Shown here piece after piece: positions 25,542 through 34,474 of a stretch of DNA of 59,784 nt. Under the pieces are notes generated by a model. The model worked only from the letters and a program-made list of their open reading frames with translations, was not told where the DNA came from and searched no databases. The position numbers and the translations under genes were made by a program. Source of the stretch: an uncultured Eubacteriales bacterium (GTDB lineage: Bacteria; Bacillota; Clostridia; Christensenellales; Aristaeellaceae); assembly GCA_902764915.1 (NCBI GenBank), contig CACWXY010000018.1, forward strand, positions 1 to 59,784, read 5' to 3'. Each line of letters begins with the position of its first letter. Within the stretch, counting starts at the first letter, position 1.

Positions 25542-26485
25542 TACATGACCTCCCTTTTCTCGCATACCCGAAGTATGCTGCTTCGGCTGCGCGGGTTCTC
25601 GCAGATTTCTTCCTGGCTGGGCTTAATCGCTCCGCCGCCCAGAATGCGTATGCTTGGCTTGCGGCCGCAGGTGCATATAGGGGCCTTGGGCGGACATATG
25701 CAGGGGTGCTGCAGCCGCTGGAAGCAGCGCTTGACAATCCTGTCTTCCAGGGAATGAAACGTTATCACCAGCAGGCGTCCGCCCGGGCGCAGCATATCCA
25801 CAAGATCACATAATGCCTGATCCAGCGGATCCAGTTCATCATTGACCGCAATCCGGATCGCCTGGAATGTCCGGCGGGCTGGATGTCCATCATCCCGTGC
25901 ACGTATCTTTCGCGGAATCGCAGCGTCTACGCACCGGACCAGATCCATGGTGGTCTCCAGTGGATTCTGCGCGCGATGCTCACAGATGATCCGACTGATG
26001 CGCGCCGCCCATTTTTCCTCTCCGTAGTCCTCCAGAATCCGTGTCAGTTCCTTTTCCGGATATGTATTGACAATTTCCCGTGCGCTCAGACGCTGTGTGG
26101 GATCCATCCGCATATCCAGCGGCGCATCCACATGATAGGAAAAGCCGCGTTCCCCCTGGTCCAGCTGCGGTGAAGAAACGCCCAGGTCCAGCAGTGCGCC
26201 GTCCAGCGCCTGCACGCCGACAGAGACGAGAATGGCGCGCGCATCATGGAAATTGCCTGCCAGCGCATGAAAGCTGGGAAAGCGCGACAGCCTGCGGCCT
26301 GCAGCTTCCCGCGCACTGGGATCCCGATCAATCCCATACAGTGTACAGCGGCCACCACAGCTTTCCAGAATTCCCTCGCTGTGGCCGCCTCCGCCGAGGG
26401 TTCCATCCAGGTATACGCCTCCGGGTATCGCATGCATCCATTCCATGACTTCCGGAAAGAGCACGGGAATATGATGAAAACTCAT
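25541..26485 (-). CDS. rsmH: 16S rRNA N4-methyltransferase (C1402)
   Basis: A 314-residue SAM-dependent RsmH (MraW). Motifs: FHHIPVLFPEVMEWM at the N terminus, YLDGTLGGGGHSEGIL (SAM motif I), LLDLGVSSPQLDQGERGFSY, the insertion with EKWAARISRIICEHR, and the C-terminal VITFHSLEDRIVKRCF. The usual location is at the head of the division and cell wall cluster, after mraZ. Here it lies between folC and rsmI instead, with no ftsL or pbp next to it. The ATG overlaps the folC stop by four bases, and the stop overlaps the rsmI start by one. Confidence 0.97.
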   Translation of the reverse strand: MSFHHIPVLFPEVMEWMHAIPGGVYLDGTLGGGGHSEGILESCGGRCTLYGIDRDPSAREAAGRRLSRFPSFHALAGNFHDARAILVSVGVQALDGALLDLGVSSPQLDQGERGFSYHVDAPLDMRMDPTQRLSAREIVNTYPEKELTRILEDYGEEKWAARISRIICEHRAQNPLETTMDLVRCVDAAIPRKIRARDDGHPARRTFQAIRIAVNDELDPLDQALCDLVDMLRPGGRLLVITFHSLEDRIVKRCFQRLQHPCICPPKAPICTCGRKPSIRILGGGAIKPSQEEICENPRSRSSILRVCEKREVM

Positions 26486-27762
26486 GGATTACCTCCCCTC
26501 CACGCCTGTCCCAGGACCGTGCGCATATGGCCGACCAGGTACATGGACCCGGTCACCAGGATCCATTCCGTTTCTCTGCGCATGGCCTGTGCCTTTTCCA
26601 GGGCTTCCTCCGGGCTTTCGCATGACAGTGCCACACAGCCCCCGCGCCGCAGGGAACGTGCCAGGTCCCCGGCTTCCATACCGCGGCCTTCTTCCGGGCA
26701 TACGCAGTACACCAGTCTTGCACGCCTTGCCAGCGTCATCAGCGCGGGCATCATCTGCTTGTCCTTCATTTTTCCCAGTATCAGGATCATACCGCCCGGT
26801 ATCCTGTCCGCATACCGCAGTAAGGCGCGCATGCCATCCGTATTATGCGCGCTGTCAAGGCACACAGGCCCGATCCATTCCAGCCGTCCCGGCCATACCA
26901 CCCGGGCCAGTCCATGCGACACCGCCTCCTCCGGAATCTGAAGTCCCATGGTCTGAAGCACTTTTACGGCCAGAAGCACGCCGGAGGCATTCTCTGCCTG
27001 ATGCGTTCCGGGAAGCGCAATACGATAGGTTCTGCCATGCCATGTGAGGGTCAGTCCCCTGGAATCTTCCTCCTGGATATGCATATCCTGCGCCTGCACG
27101 TCATAGACGGGACATTCCAGCGCCTTTGCGCGTGCAAAAATTACCTGTCTGGCTTTTTCCGGTGATGGATGCACAACAACCGGTACGCCTGGACGCAGGA
27201 TCCCCGCTTTCTCTCCGGCAATCGCCTCCAGGGTATCCCCCAGGATCTGCATATGATCCATGCCGATGCGCGTAACAGCGCAAAGCGAAGGCACAAAACA
27301 GCTTGTAGCATCCAGGCGTCCGCCCATACCGGTCTCCAGGATCCATATATCACAGTGCGCATCCAGAAAGGCCATGCCAGCCAGCACGGTCCCCAGTTCA
27401 AAGGGCTGAAACGGGCTTTCTCCATGTGCTTCCAGTTCCCGCGCACACGCCAGCAGCCGGCTTCCCAATACAGCCAGTCTGTCATCATCCATCGGCTCAC
27501 CGCAGATGCGGATGCGTTCATGATATGACTGCAAAAAGGGCGAGGTATACAGCCCCGTCCGATAGCCTGCCTCCCGCAGCACCCGTTCCAGCATGGCACA
27601 CGTGCTGCCTTTGCCGTTGGTACCCGCTACATGTACAATCACCGCATCCGGCTTGGGAGGAATATGCAGTGCCTCCATGAGGCGAAAGGTGGGGCCGAGC
27701 CCCACCTTTTTCGCCGTATGCTGACGCGCATGAATCGCGTCAATCACTTCACGGGATGTCAT
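26482..27762 (-). CDS. folC: Folylpolyglutamate synthase / dihydrofolate synthase
   Basis: A 426-residue Mur-ligase-family enzyme adding glutamate to folates and joining dihydropteroate with glutamate. The ATP loop is VAGTNGKGSTCAML at about residues 45-58, followed by TSPFLQSYHERIRI, ETGMGGRLDATSC, VTRIGMDHMQILGDTLE, and the C-terminal CLDSAHNTDGMRALLRY. FolC is commonly next to valS in Firmicutes, as here: its start overlaps the valS stop by four bases. The end overlaps rsmH. All four genes are probably translated in a coupled chain. Confidence 0.96.
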   Translation of the reverse strand: MTSREVIDAIHARQHTAKKVGLGPTFRLMEALHIPPKPDAVIVHVAGTNGKGSTCAMLERVLREAGYRTGLYTSPFLQSYHERIRICGEPMDDDRLAVLGSRLLACARELEAHGESPFQPFELGTVLAGMAFLDAHCDIWILETGMGGRLDATSCFVPSLCAVTRIGMDHMQILGDTLEAIAGEKAGILRPGVPVVVHPSPEKARQVIFARAKALECPVYDVQAQDMHIQEEDSRGLTLTWHGRTYRIALPGTHQAENASGVLLAVKVLQTMGLQIPEEAVSHGLARVVWPGRLEWIGPVCLDSAHNTDGMRALLRYADRIPGGMILILGKMKDKQMMPALMTLARRARLVYCVCPEEGRGMEAGDLARSLRRGGCVALSCESPEEALEKAQAMRRETEWILVTGSMYLVGHMRTVLGQAWRGGNP

Positions 27763-30488
27763 CCCAGATTCTCCTTCAATTCCTGGATCCGCTTTCTCAG
27801 CGCATCCGCTTTCTCGCGATTGGCCGACAGTTTTTCCTTTTCCTGTGCAACCAGCTGTGCCGGCGCCTTGTTGACAAAACCAGGGTTATTCAGCTTGCCC
27901 TCGGTCCGCTCAATTTCCTTCTGCAGCTTCTCTTCTTCCTTTTCCAGACGGGCGACTTCCTTGGCAAAGTCCACCAGGTCACCCAGCGGAATAAAGAGCG
28001 TTCCTGCATGCGTCACTGCGGAGACCGTCTTCTCCGTAACAGCCGCAGCATCCTCCACAAAAGAAACCTCGCTGGCACCGGCCAGGCGCTGGAAATACGC
28101 CGCTGCGTGTGCCAGGGTTGCGGAGAGCGCTGCATCCTTGGGCAGGAAAATCAGACGGGTACGCTTGCCCATGGGCACATTCATCTCTGTACGCAGATTG
28201 CGCACCGAGCGAATGACTTCCATGATATTCTCCATCTGCTCCGCTTCCGCAGCAAAGTCCAGTTCCTCCCGTGCCTCCGGCCACGCCTTCAGCATCAGGA
28301 AGCCTTCCGAGCCGGGAAGATAGCGGTACACCTGTTCGGTGAGGAAGGGCATGAAGGGATGCAGGAGCTTCAGGAGCCCTTCCAGTACATAGAGCAGCAC
28401 ACCCTGTACGTTCTCCTTGGCCTGTGCATCCTCACCCAGCAGCCAGGGCTTGGCCAGTTCAATATACCAGTCGCAGAACTCGCTCCAGGCAAAATCATAG
28501 ATTCGATTGGCGCTCAGCCCGAACTCGCCCTCTTCGTTATGCTGCGTGATCTCGCGAACCGCGGTCTGGAAGCGGGTCAGAATCCACTTGTCTGCAATCG
28601 TGAAGCGCTCGGGGTGCAGTTCCACCTTCCGGTCCACATTCATCAGCACAAAACGGCTTGCGTTCCATACCTTATTGGCAAAGTTCCGCGCGCTCTCCAC
28701 CTTTTCACGGGAGTAGCGCGTATCATTGCCGGGGCTGATGCCCATCAGCAGTGAAAAGCGCAAAGCATCTGCGCCATACTCGTCAATGATCTCCAGCGGA
28801 TCCACACCATTGCCGAGGGACTTGGACATCTTCCTTCCCAGCTCATCACGCACAAGACCATGGAAAAGCACGGTTTCAAAGGGTGTCTTCCCCATCTGCT
28901 CGATTCCGGAGAAGATCATGCGCGCCACCCAGAAGAAAATGATGTCATAGCCGGTCACCAGCATGGTTGTCGGATAGAAATACTTCAGGTCCTCCGTTTC
29001 ATCCGGCCAGCCGAGCGTGGAGAAAGGCCAGAGCGCGGAAGAGAACCAGGTGTCCAGCACCTCCTCATCCTGATGCAGGTGATGCCCGCCGCACTTGGGG
29101 CAGACCGAAGGGTCTTCCCGGGAGACAACCGTCTCATTGCAGTCATCGCAGTACCAGGCGGGAATCCGATGTCCCCACCAGAGGTGACGGGAAATGCACC
29201 AGTCGCGGATATTCTCCATCCAGTTCATGTAGGTCTTTTCCATGCGTTCCGGCAGGAAACGGGTTTCTCCGGTCCGCACCACTTCAATGGCAGGCTCAGC
29301 CAGCGGCTTCATCTTCACGAACCATTGCCGCGCCACCATAGGTTCAACCACCGTATGGCAGCGATAGCATGTGCCAACCTCATGGCTCAGAGGCTCCACC
29401 TTCCCCAGGAAGCCGCCTGCCTCCAGATCCTTGACAATCGCCTTACGCGCTTCCTGCGCTGTCATGCCGGCATACTTGCCGCAGTCCAGCACCCGCGGCT
29501 CGCCGACAGCAGCCTTGCCGCTTTCGAAAAGCGCATCGTTTTCTTCCTTGTCCGCAGCACCGGTCATATGTCCGTCATAGGTCAGCACTCGCACCAGGGG
29601 CAGGTTATGCCGCTTTCCGACCTCATAGTCATTGGGGTCATGCGCCGGTGTGATCTTTACAACGCCGGTGCCCTTTTCCATATCCGCATGCTCATCCAGC
29701 ACGATCGGGATTTCCTTGTTCAGGAGCGGAAGAATCACGTGACATCCATGCAGATGCGCATAGCGAGGATCCTCCGGGTTAATGGCCACCGCTGTGTCGC
29801 CCAGCATGGTCTCGGGACGCGTGGTAGCCAGCTCCAGCATTTCCCCTGTTTCCTTGACCGGATAGAAGAGATGCCAGAAGAAGCCGTCCTTGGTCTCATA
29901 CTCCACCTCGGCATCCGAAATGGAAGTATTGCAGCACGGGCACCAGTTGACCATCCCTACGCCGCGATAAATCAGCTTTTTCTCATAGAGATTGCAGAAA
30001 ACTTCCCGGACAGCCCTTGAACAGCCTTCGTCCATGGTAAAGCGTTCCCGGCTCCAGTCGCAGGAAGCGCCCATACGCCGCTGCTGCTGCGTAATACGGT
30101 TGCCATACTTTTCCTTCCATGCCCATGCGCGTTTCAGGAAGCCTTCGCGGCCGAGAGACTCCTTGGTCACGCCTTCCTCACGCATCGCATCAATAATCTT
30201 GACCTCTGTGGCAATCGCCGCATGGTCCGTGCCCGGCAGCCACAGCGTAGGATCCCCTTTCATCCGGTGGTAACGGATCGCGGCATCCTGCAGTGTGCAG
30301 TCCATGGCATGCCCCATATGCAGCTGACCGGTAATATTGGGCGGGGGCATTACAATGGTAAAGGGCTTTTTTCCCTCCACCCGGTGCGCGGTAAATGCAC
30401 CGCTTTCTTCCCACTCGCGATAGATGTCCTGTTCAATCGCCTGCGGGGTAAAGCGTGTATCCATCTGTGTAGACGGTTTTTCAGACAT
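27759..30488 (-). CDS. valS: Valyl-tRNA synthetase
   Basis: A 909-residue class Ia synthetase. The HIGH motif reads QLHMGHAMD near residue 57 and KMSKS appears as RKMSKSLGNG near residue 552. The editing domain (CP1) lies about residues 190-345 (TTRPETMLGDTAVAINPEDPR). The anticodon-binding region follows (about 620-760), and a C-terminal coiled coil (VARLEKEEEKLQKEIERTEGKL, about 840-909) is typical of bacterial ValRS. The T-box upstream has the Val specifier GUC. A short membrane protein gene intervenes between leader and valS. Confidence 0.98.
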   Translation of the reverse strand: MSEKPSTQMDTRFTPQAIEQDIYREWEESGAFTAHRVEGKKPFTIVMPPPNITGQLHMGHAMDCTLQDAAIRYHRMKGDPTLWLPGTDHAAIATEVKIIDAMREEGVTKESLGREGFLKRAWAWKEKYGNRITQQQRRMGASCDWSRERFTMDEGCSRAVREVFCNLYEKKLIYRGVGMVNWCPCCNTSISDAEVEYETKDGFFWHLFYPVKETGEMLELATTRPETMLGDTAVAINPEDPRYAHLHGCHVILPLLNKEIPIVLDEHADMEKGTGVVKITPAHDPNDYEVGKRHNLPLVRVLTYDGHMTGAADKEENDALFESGKAAVGEPRVLDCGKYAGMTAQEARKAIVKDLEAGGFLGKVEPLSHEVGTCYRCHTVVEPMVARQWFVKMKPLAEPAIEVVRTGETRFLPERMEKTYMNWMENIRDWCISRHLWWGHRIPAWYCDDCNETVVSREDPSVCPKCGGHHLHQDEEVLDTWFSSALWPFSTLGWPDETEDLKYFYPTTMLVTGYDIIFFWVARMIFSGIEQMGKTPFETVLFHGLVRDELGRKMSKSLGNGVDPLEIIDEYGADALRFSLLMGISPGNDTRYSREKVESARNFANKVWNASRFVLMNVDRKVELHPERFTIADKWILTRFQTAVREITQHNEEGEFGLSANRIYDFAWSEFCDWYIELAKPWLLGEDAQAKENVQGVLLYVLEGLLKLLHPFMPFLTEQVYRYLPGSEGFLMLKAWPEAREELDFAAEAEQMENIMEVIRSVRNLRTEMNVPMGKRTRLIFLPKDAALSATLAHAAAYFQRLAGASEVSFVEDAAAVTEKTVSAVTHAGTLFIPLGDLVDFAKEVARLEKEEEKLQKEIERTEGKLNNPGFVNKAPAQLVAQEKEKLSANREKADALRKRIQELKENLG

Positions 30489-30509
30489 GTGTGTCTCCTC
30501 CTTTATTCT

Positions 30510-30719
30510 TCAGTCCACGGCAAAGAGCAGAACCGCGCCGAGAAGGGCAATTCCGCAGCCCATCGCCTTGGCGATCAGTCTTCCGCGCTCCGGATCCGAT
30601 GTGCACAGAATCTTTCCGATCGGTCTGCCCAGGCATGCAATCACTGCCCCGAAAATCACAAGCAGCGTGCCAGGCATCAGAAGACGCTCTGCAACACCCT
30701 GTAACCATGCAGCGTCCAA
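30510..30719 (-). CDS. Small membrane protein between Val T-box and valS
   Basis: A 69-residue protein with two hydrophobic helices, LLMPGTLLVIFGAVIACLG at about 15-33 and KAMGCGIALLGAVLLFAV at about 50-67, joined by a charged loop (CTSDPERGR). The start is a TTG at 30719 with AAAGGGGGA six bases upstream, a very good ribosome-binding site. The gene lies after the T-box terminator, so it should respond to uncharged tRNA-Val together with valS (21 bases downstream). Longer upstream extension would run into the T-box RNA. The function is unknown; a two-helix hairpin or holin-like form is all that can be said. Confidence 0.6.
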   Translation of the reverse strand: MDAAWLQGVAERLLMPGTLLVIFGAVIACLGRPIGKILCTSDPERGRLIAKAMGCGIALLGAVLLFAVD

Positions 30720-30756
30720 GCTTCGTCCCCCTTTGCGCTGATGTATGGGAAAAAAG

Positions 30757-30985
30757 AAAAAAGCAATCCCATCCCGAAGGACGGAATTGCACCGTGGTAC
30801 CACCTTACTTCGCAGAAAAGAACTGCCTCTTTGCACGATAACGGGTGCATCCGCCGGAACTGACAGCAGTGCCTTTCATCCCGGCTCTCCAAAAGCGACC
30901 TTCCACGGATACGCTGCGCAGACAACCTTTCAGCCGATGAGTCGTCCTCTCTGATCGTGTTCTCCGTGTACTCCTCTTTTTTCCG
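30757..30985 (-). ncRNA. T-box leader, valine-type specifier GUC
   Basis: On the minus strand the leader has a GAGGAGTACACGG start of stem I (30965-30977), the AGAGAGGACGACTC distal part, and the specifier loop GTGGAAGGTCGCTTTTGG in which GUC (plus-strand 30897-30899) is a Val codon. The antiterminator AGGTGGTACCACGG lies at 30792-30805; its UGGU pairs with an ACCA end. The terminator stem (30763-30774 with 30779-30790, G-U pairs included) is followed by TTTTTTC. It begins right after the rpmF stop, so read-through from rpmF is possible as well as a separate promoter. Confidence 0.9.
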
Positions 30986-31003
30986 CGAGTATCTTATCGG
31001 ACA

Positions 31004-31195
31004 TTACGCCCGCTTTTCTTCAGCCATCTTGATGACTTCCACGCCATTATAATAGCCGCAGAACTTGCACACATGATGGTCAAGCTTCATCTGATGACAC
31101 CTGGGGCATTCAACGATAGCCGGCTGCTCCAGCTTCCAGTTTGCGCGACGGCTGTGCTTACGAGCCTTGGAAATTTTTCCCTTCGGAAGAGCCAT
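31004..31195 (-). CDS. rpmF: Ribosomal protein L32
   Basis: A 63-residue L32 of the large subunit. N-terminal MALPKGKISKARKHSRRANW and a Zn ribbon with CPRCHQ and CKFCGYY (four Cys), so it is the zinc-containing form. GGAGG lies seven bases upstream of the ATG at 31195; an in-frame GTG two codons earlier is directly in the ribosome-binding site and is unlikely. It follows yceD (DUF177) by 44 bases, the normal Firmicutes pair. Confidence 0.97.
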   Translation of the reverse strand: MALPKGKISKARKHSRRANWKLEQPAIVECPRCHQMKLDHHVCKFCGYYNGVEVIKMAEEKRA

Positions 31196-31239
31196 ACTCA
31201 CACCTCCTCATTCATGATCCCAAATCGCTTTGGGTGCAT

Positions 31240-31755
31240 TCAATCCTGATCCGCATCACTGCTCAAATTCTGGTCTAGCAGTTGCTGCAATGCCGCAAAA
31301 GGATGCTGACCAGGCATTTCCTTCTGGCGATCCATGGAATCGTCCTGCACCATATACTGCTTCATGCCCTCACAGTCTGCTCTGCACAGAATACGCATGG
31401 GCATATTCAGGAGCGCATAGCTCATGGCAAGCTTTTCCAGATCCACAACGTGGCCGGAATAGACGAAGATCTCATCATCTTCCGGATCACCCTCCCGAAG
31501 AAAGGTTTCCCGGTACTCCCCTTCCACCTGTGTGCTGGTCGGCGCAAGACAATTGGCACAATGAGCATGAACCCATACGCAGATGCTTCCGTCTACGGTA
31601 ACATTCCCATCCTCGTCGGCAAAAAACGTCCCCGACAATTCCGCCGGGTCAAACGTTACCGTTTCGCCGCCGATCTCCTGCGGAGCAATGGCCTGCTCCA
31701 CATGGAAGAGGTACTGTGTGCCAGGATTACGGGTGCATTCCGAAACGTCCAGCAT
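31240..31755 (-). CDS. YceD / DUF177 family protein
   Basis: A 171-residue DUF177 protein, encoded almost always directly before rpmF and linked with 23S rRNA accumulation in plants and bacteria. The conserved Cys motif CANCLAP (about residue 66) is matched by CRADCEGM near residue 125, so a metal site is plausible. The C terminus reads HPFAALQQLLDQNLS, the usual family ending. The gene and its neighbour rpmF make a two-gene operon. Confidence 0.9.
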   Translation of the reverse strand: MLDVSECTRNPGTQYLFHVEQAIAPQEIGGETVTFDPAELSGTFFADEDGNVTVDGSICVWVHAHCANCLAPTSTQVEGEYRETFLREGDPEDDEIFVYSGHVVDLEKLAMSYALLNMPMRILCRADCEGMKQYMVQDDSMDRQKEMPGQHPFAALQQLLDQNLSSDADQD

Positions 31756-31906
31756 TGCATACGCCCTCCCTCATCGTGACCATACGAGATTATACGGATG
31801 ACGTAAAAATTTGTCAACAGGCTTTCCAACTAGTTTGACGACTTTTTCAGGCCATTGCGGACCGCCTCCGGTTTTTTCATCAGACACGGCCCGTCGTTTT
31901 CCCTTT

Positions 31907-33736
31907 TCAGAAAGGCACAACCTTGACCTGCGCATATCGGAGAATGCTTTCACCCTGGCGGTAGCCCTTGAGGATCACCTGGCACACATGGCCGGCTTCG
32001 CCTTCCTCCTTTTCTCCCATCATAACTGCATTGGCAATATGCGGATCGAACATCTCGCCCAGCGGATTGATTTCCTCCACGCCAAATCTGCGATAGCAGT
32101 CCTGCATCTGTCGAAGCGTCATGGCTACCCCGGTCTTCAGCGGCGAATCCTCTGTCTGCACAAGGAGTGCCCGCTCCAGATTATCCATGACATCCAGCAT
32201 GGCGATCAGCACACGCTTTTCTCCTTCCGCATCCCTTGGAGCAGAAGTCTCCGGTTTCGCATTCTCGGGCTCCGTTTCCGTATTCCCCGGGTTTTCCGCC
32301 GTCCGCAGGGATGGAAGCGCATCCGTACACGGTGATTGTTCCTTTTCCTGCGCATGCGCCGGGACTGCACTCTTTTCCGTCACTTCCAGCGGTTCCGACT
32401 GTCCTGGCAGGAATACGGAAACATCCAGGATCCCCCAGAAATCGGTCTCACCCTGCACCTCCAGGGAAACAGGTTCGTCCCCGACACCGGGAAGCCTGAC
32501 AGCCTTTTCCCATAGAACCTGCTTTTTCCCTTCCCTTTCTTCAAATACCGTGAAAGGAACAAACCCATCCTGCGCGTTCCATTGCACCCGTATTCTCTGA
32601 CGCACAGGGATCGCGGTATCCGGCGCAAGCAGTGTCTCTGCGTGTTCCTCCGACGGTCCCACACAGAAGCCGAAGGGAAGCGCGTCCAGAAGCAGGCGAT
32701 CGCGTACTCTGCCGTCTTTGATGCCTGCCAGTCCTGCGGCGCCCAGAGCCGTCAGTGAACGGCTTCCTCGCGTGTACGGCATAAGTATGTCACGCACCAT
32801 ACGTCCCACCAGCGGTGTCTGACCGGCCCCACCTGAAAGCACAACATGCTTCAGCGGCGCATGGGCTACACGCTCCGTCTCACGCACCGCTTTTACTATG
32901 TCCCGAAACACGCTTTCCAGATCCTGCGCGATCACTCTCTCAAAGGTGTCCCGCATCAGGCGAAGCACCAGCTGCCGCAGCGCGGCACCAGGCATGCGAA
33001 TCGTCAAAGGAATCTCCGCATAGGGTGAAGAGGACAGCATTTCCCGGGCTTCCTCAGCAAGTCTCTCCATTTCCTGGCGGCTTTCCACCACCCACGCAGC
33101 GGAAATCTGATAGCTTTCCTCCAGCACCGTGTCGATCCAGTCAAGAATCCTCGCAGTCCATGCGTTCCCGCCGCAGCCTTCCCGCCCCCAGGTGTGCAGT
33201 ACTTCAAATACTCCGTCTGTATGCTCCATCCAGACAGTCTCCGCACCGCGTGCCCCAAAGCGAACAACCAGTACATTTTCCTGCGGATTCGACAGCAGAT
33301 AACCCAGTCCTTCCGCCACGGAATGGTTCAGCATATAGCAGCGCTTCCAGCCGGCCCGCTCCGCGCATGCGCGAATCTGCTGCCTTCCTGCATACGACAG
33401 GAAACCGGGAACCGTAAACACCGCATCCGTCTCATTGCTTCTGAGCATTTCCGCCGCCCTGCACCGCAGCCGCTCCAGAAATGCCACTGTCAGTGCTTCT
33501 CCTGTCACCGTTCCCAGTACCCGGGTGTCATCCGGATGTGCCACAAAGCCTCTCAGTGGAATCCCATAGGCACGTGCGGCACGCACTGCCTGCTGTCCCA
33601 AGAGAATTCCCTGCGATGTCTGGGCGGCCACTGTGGGAGTTGCCTCATCACCCTGACTGTTTCGAAGCACCATAAGACTGTCCTGCACAAGACTGGCCAT
33701 GCGCGTCTCACAGCTTCCCAGATGAATACCGATCAT
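31907..33736 (-). CDS. Fusion of DnaK-like Hsp70 with C-terminal GrpE domain
   Basis: A 609-residue single open frame. Residues 1-345 are a DnaK-like nucleotide-binding domain: GIHLGSCET replaces GIDLGTTNS, TVPGFLSYAGRQQIRACAE corresponds to TVPAYF...RQATKDA, RFGARGAETV replaces DLGGGTFDV, and LSGGAGQTPLVGRMV plus LGAAGLAG match the second adenosine motif. The Asp of phosphate loop 1 and the DLGGGT loop are lost, so ATP hydrolysis is doubtful. Residues 347-455 resemble the substrate-binding beta domain (LLLDALPFGF...GILDVSVFLPG). A disordered linker (456-505) leads to a GrpE domain (506-609: MLDVMDNLERAL, FGVEEINPLGEMFDPHIANAV, VILKGYRQGESILR). The helical lid of Hsp70 is absent. ATG at 33736, AAAGGAGAAAGG upstream. 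Cotranscribed with thiN, 23 bases apart. Confidence 0.88.
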   Translation of the reverse strand: MIGIHLGSCETRMASLVQDSLMVLRNSQGDEATPTVAAQTSQGILLGQQAVRAARAYGIPLRGFVAHPDDTRVLGTVTGEALTVAFLERLRCRAAEMLRSNETDAVFTVPGFLSYAGRQQIRACAERAGWKRCYMLNHSVAEGLGYLLSNPQENVLVVRFGARGAETVWMEHTDGVFEVLHTWGREGCGGNAWTARILDWIDTVLEESYQISAAWVVESRQEMERLAEEAREMLSSSPYAEIPLTIRMPGAALRQLVLRLMRDTFERVIAQDLESVFRDIVKAVRETERVAHAPLKHVVLSGGAGQTPLVGRMVRDILMPYTRGSRSLTALGAAGLAGIKDGRVRDRLLLDALPFGFCVGPSEEHAETLLAPDTAIPVRQRIRVQWNAQDGFVPFTVFEEREGKKQVLWEKAVRLPGVGDEPVSLEVQGETDFWGILDVSVFLPGQSEPLEVTEKSAVPAHAQEKEQSPCTDALPSLRTAENPGNTETEPENAKPETSAPRDAEGEKRVLIAMLDVMDNLERALLVQTEDSPLKTGVAMTLRQMQDCYRRFGVEEINPLGEMFDPHIANAVMMGEKEEGEAGHVCQVILKGYRQGESILRYAQVKVVPF

Positions 33737-33759
33737 GATTCCTTTCTCCTTTCCGCGCC

Positions 33760-34416
33760 CTACGCCATGCTGCCGTCTGTTCTTCCCTGTATTCTCTTGC
33801 ACAGCAGAACACCCAGGAGCCCTTTGGCAAACCTCAGCATCACGGTCTCTGCACGTGTCTCATTGCTGCACCCCAGGGCATAGGTATTGGTAAGCACCGC
33901 ATCATGCAGTTCCCATTCTGTGCCGGAAAGCGTGATTCCCTCCACGCGATCGGAAAGTGCTATCAGAGAAAGATAAATCGTTTCGTCTCCTGCAATACGG
34001 TATGTTCCCGGCGCATACACGCGCATGGTATTGAAGTCATCCGAAAGGCAGTTGCGATATCCTTTCTGCGCACACTCCGAAAGAAGCTGAATATTCGCAA
34101 GCGTGTGATCCAGTCTTCCGCCTGTGCCGCCCAGAAACACAAAATCCCGGTATCCGCGCTTTTCGCCTTCCAGAAAGCATGCCCGCATATCCGTATCATC
34201 CTTGTGCGCAGGCAATGTACAATGGGCATACCCCTGCGCATGTGACGCCGGCATACTGTCAAAATCTCCGATTACATAATCAGGCTTAATACCATACCGG
34301 ATCGCCGCATCCAGTCCGCCATCCGCGCAGAGAATCAGATCATCCCTTTGTCTGTCCCGGAGTATGCGCTGCCATTCTCCTGCGTACATGGCGCCCAATA
34401 CATAGCATGTTCCCAT
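33760..34416 (-). CDS. Thiamine pyrophosphokinase
   Basis: A 218-residue enzyme transferring pyrophosphate from ATP to thiamine. Motifs: LILCADGGLDAAIRYGIKPDYVIGDFDS near residues 27-54, the DDTDM box (HKDDTDMRAC), LGGTGGRLDHTLANI, and the C-terminal thiamine-binding strand pattern around GITLSGTEWELHDAV. The ATG at 34416 (MGTCYVLG) follows GGGGAGAG; the frame stays open upstream through the terminator and the ispH-rpsA gene end without family sequence. A leader riboswitch (TPP) was looked for and not seen. It starts an operon with the Hsp70-GrpE fusion. Confidence 0.93.
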   Translation of the reverse strand: MGTCYVLGAMYAGEWQRILRDRQRDDLILCADGGLDAAIRYGIKPDYVIGDFDSMPASHAQGYAHCTLPAHKDDTDMRACFLEGEKRGYRDFVFLGGTGGRLDHTLANIQLLSECAQKGYRNCLSDDFNTMRVYAPGTYRIAGDETIYLSLIALSDRVEGITLSGTEWELHDAVLTNTYALGCSNETRAETVMLRFAKGLLGVLLCKRIQGRTDGSMA

Positions 34417-34431
34417 CCGTTTCTCTCCCCA

Positions 34432-34466
34432 AATCAAAAAAAGTGGCTTGCGCCACTTTTTTGATT
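34432..34466. terminator. Terminator after ispH-rpsA
   Basis: A stem of 15 pairs with one bulge (34432-34447 with 34452-34466, ending in GTGGC/GCCAC) flanked by A and T runs on both sides. It ends the minus-strand ispH-rpsA transcript and separates it from the thiN operon. Confidence 0.85.
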
Positions 34467-34474
34467 GCTGTCTA

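Noticed and set aside
28860..30020. A 386-codon frame antisense to valS.
   Set aside because: No start signal, and it lies fully inside a certain synthetase gene.
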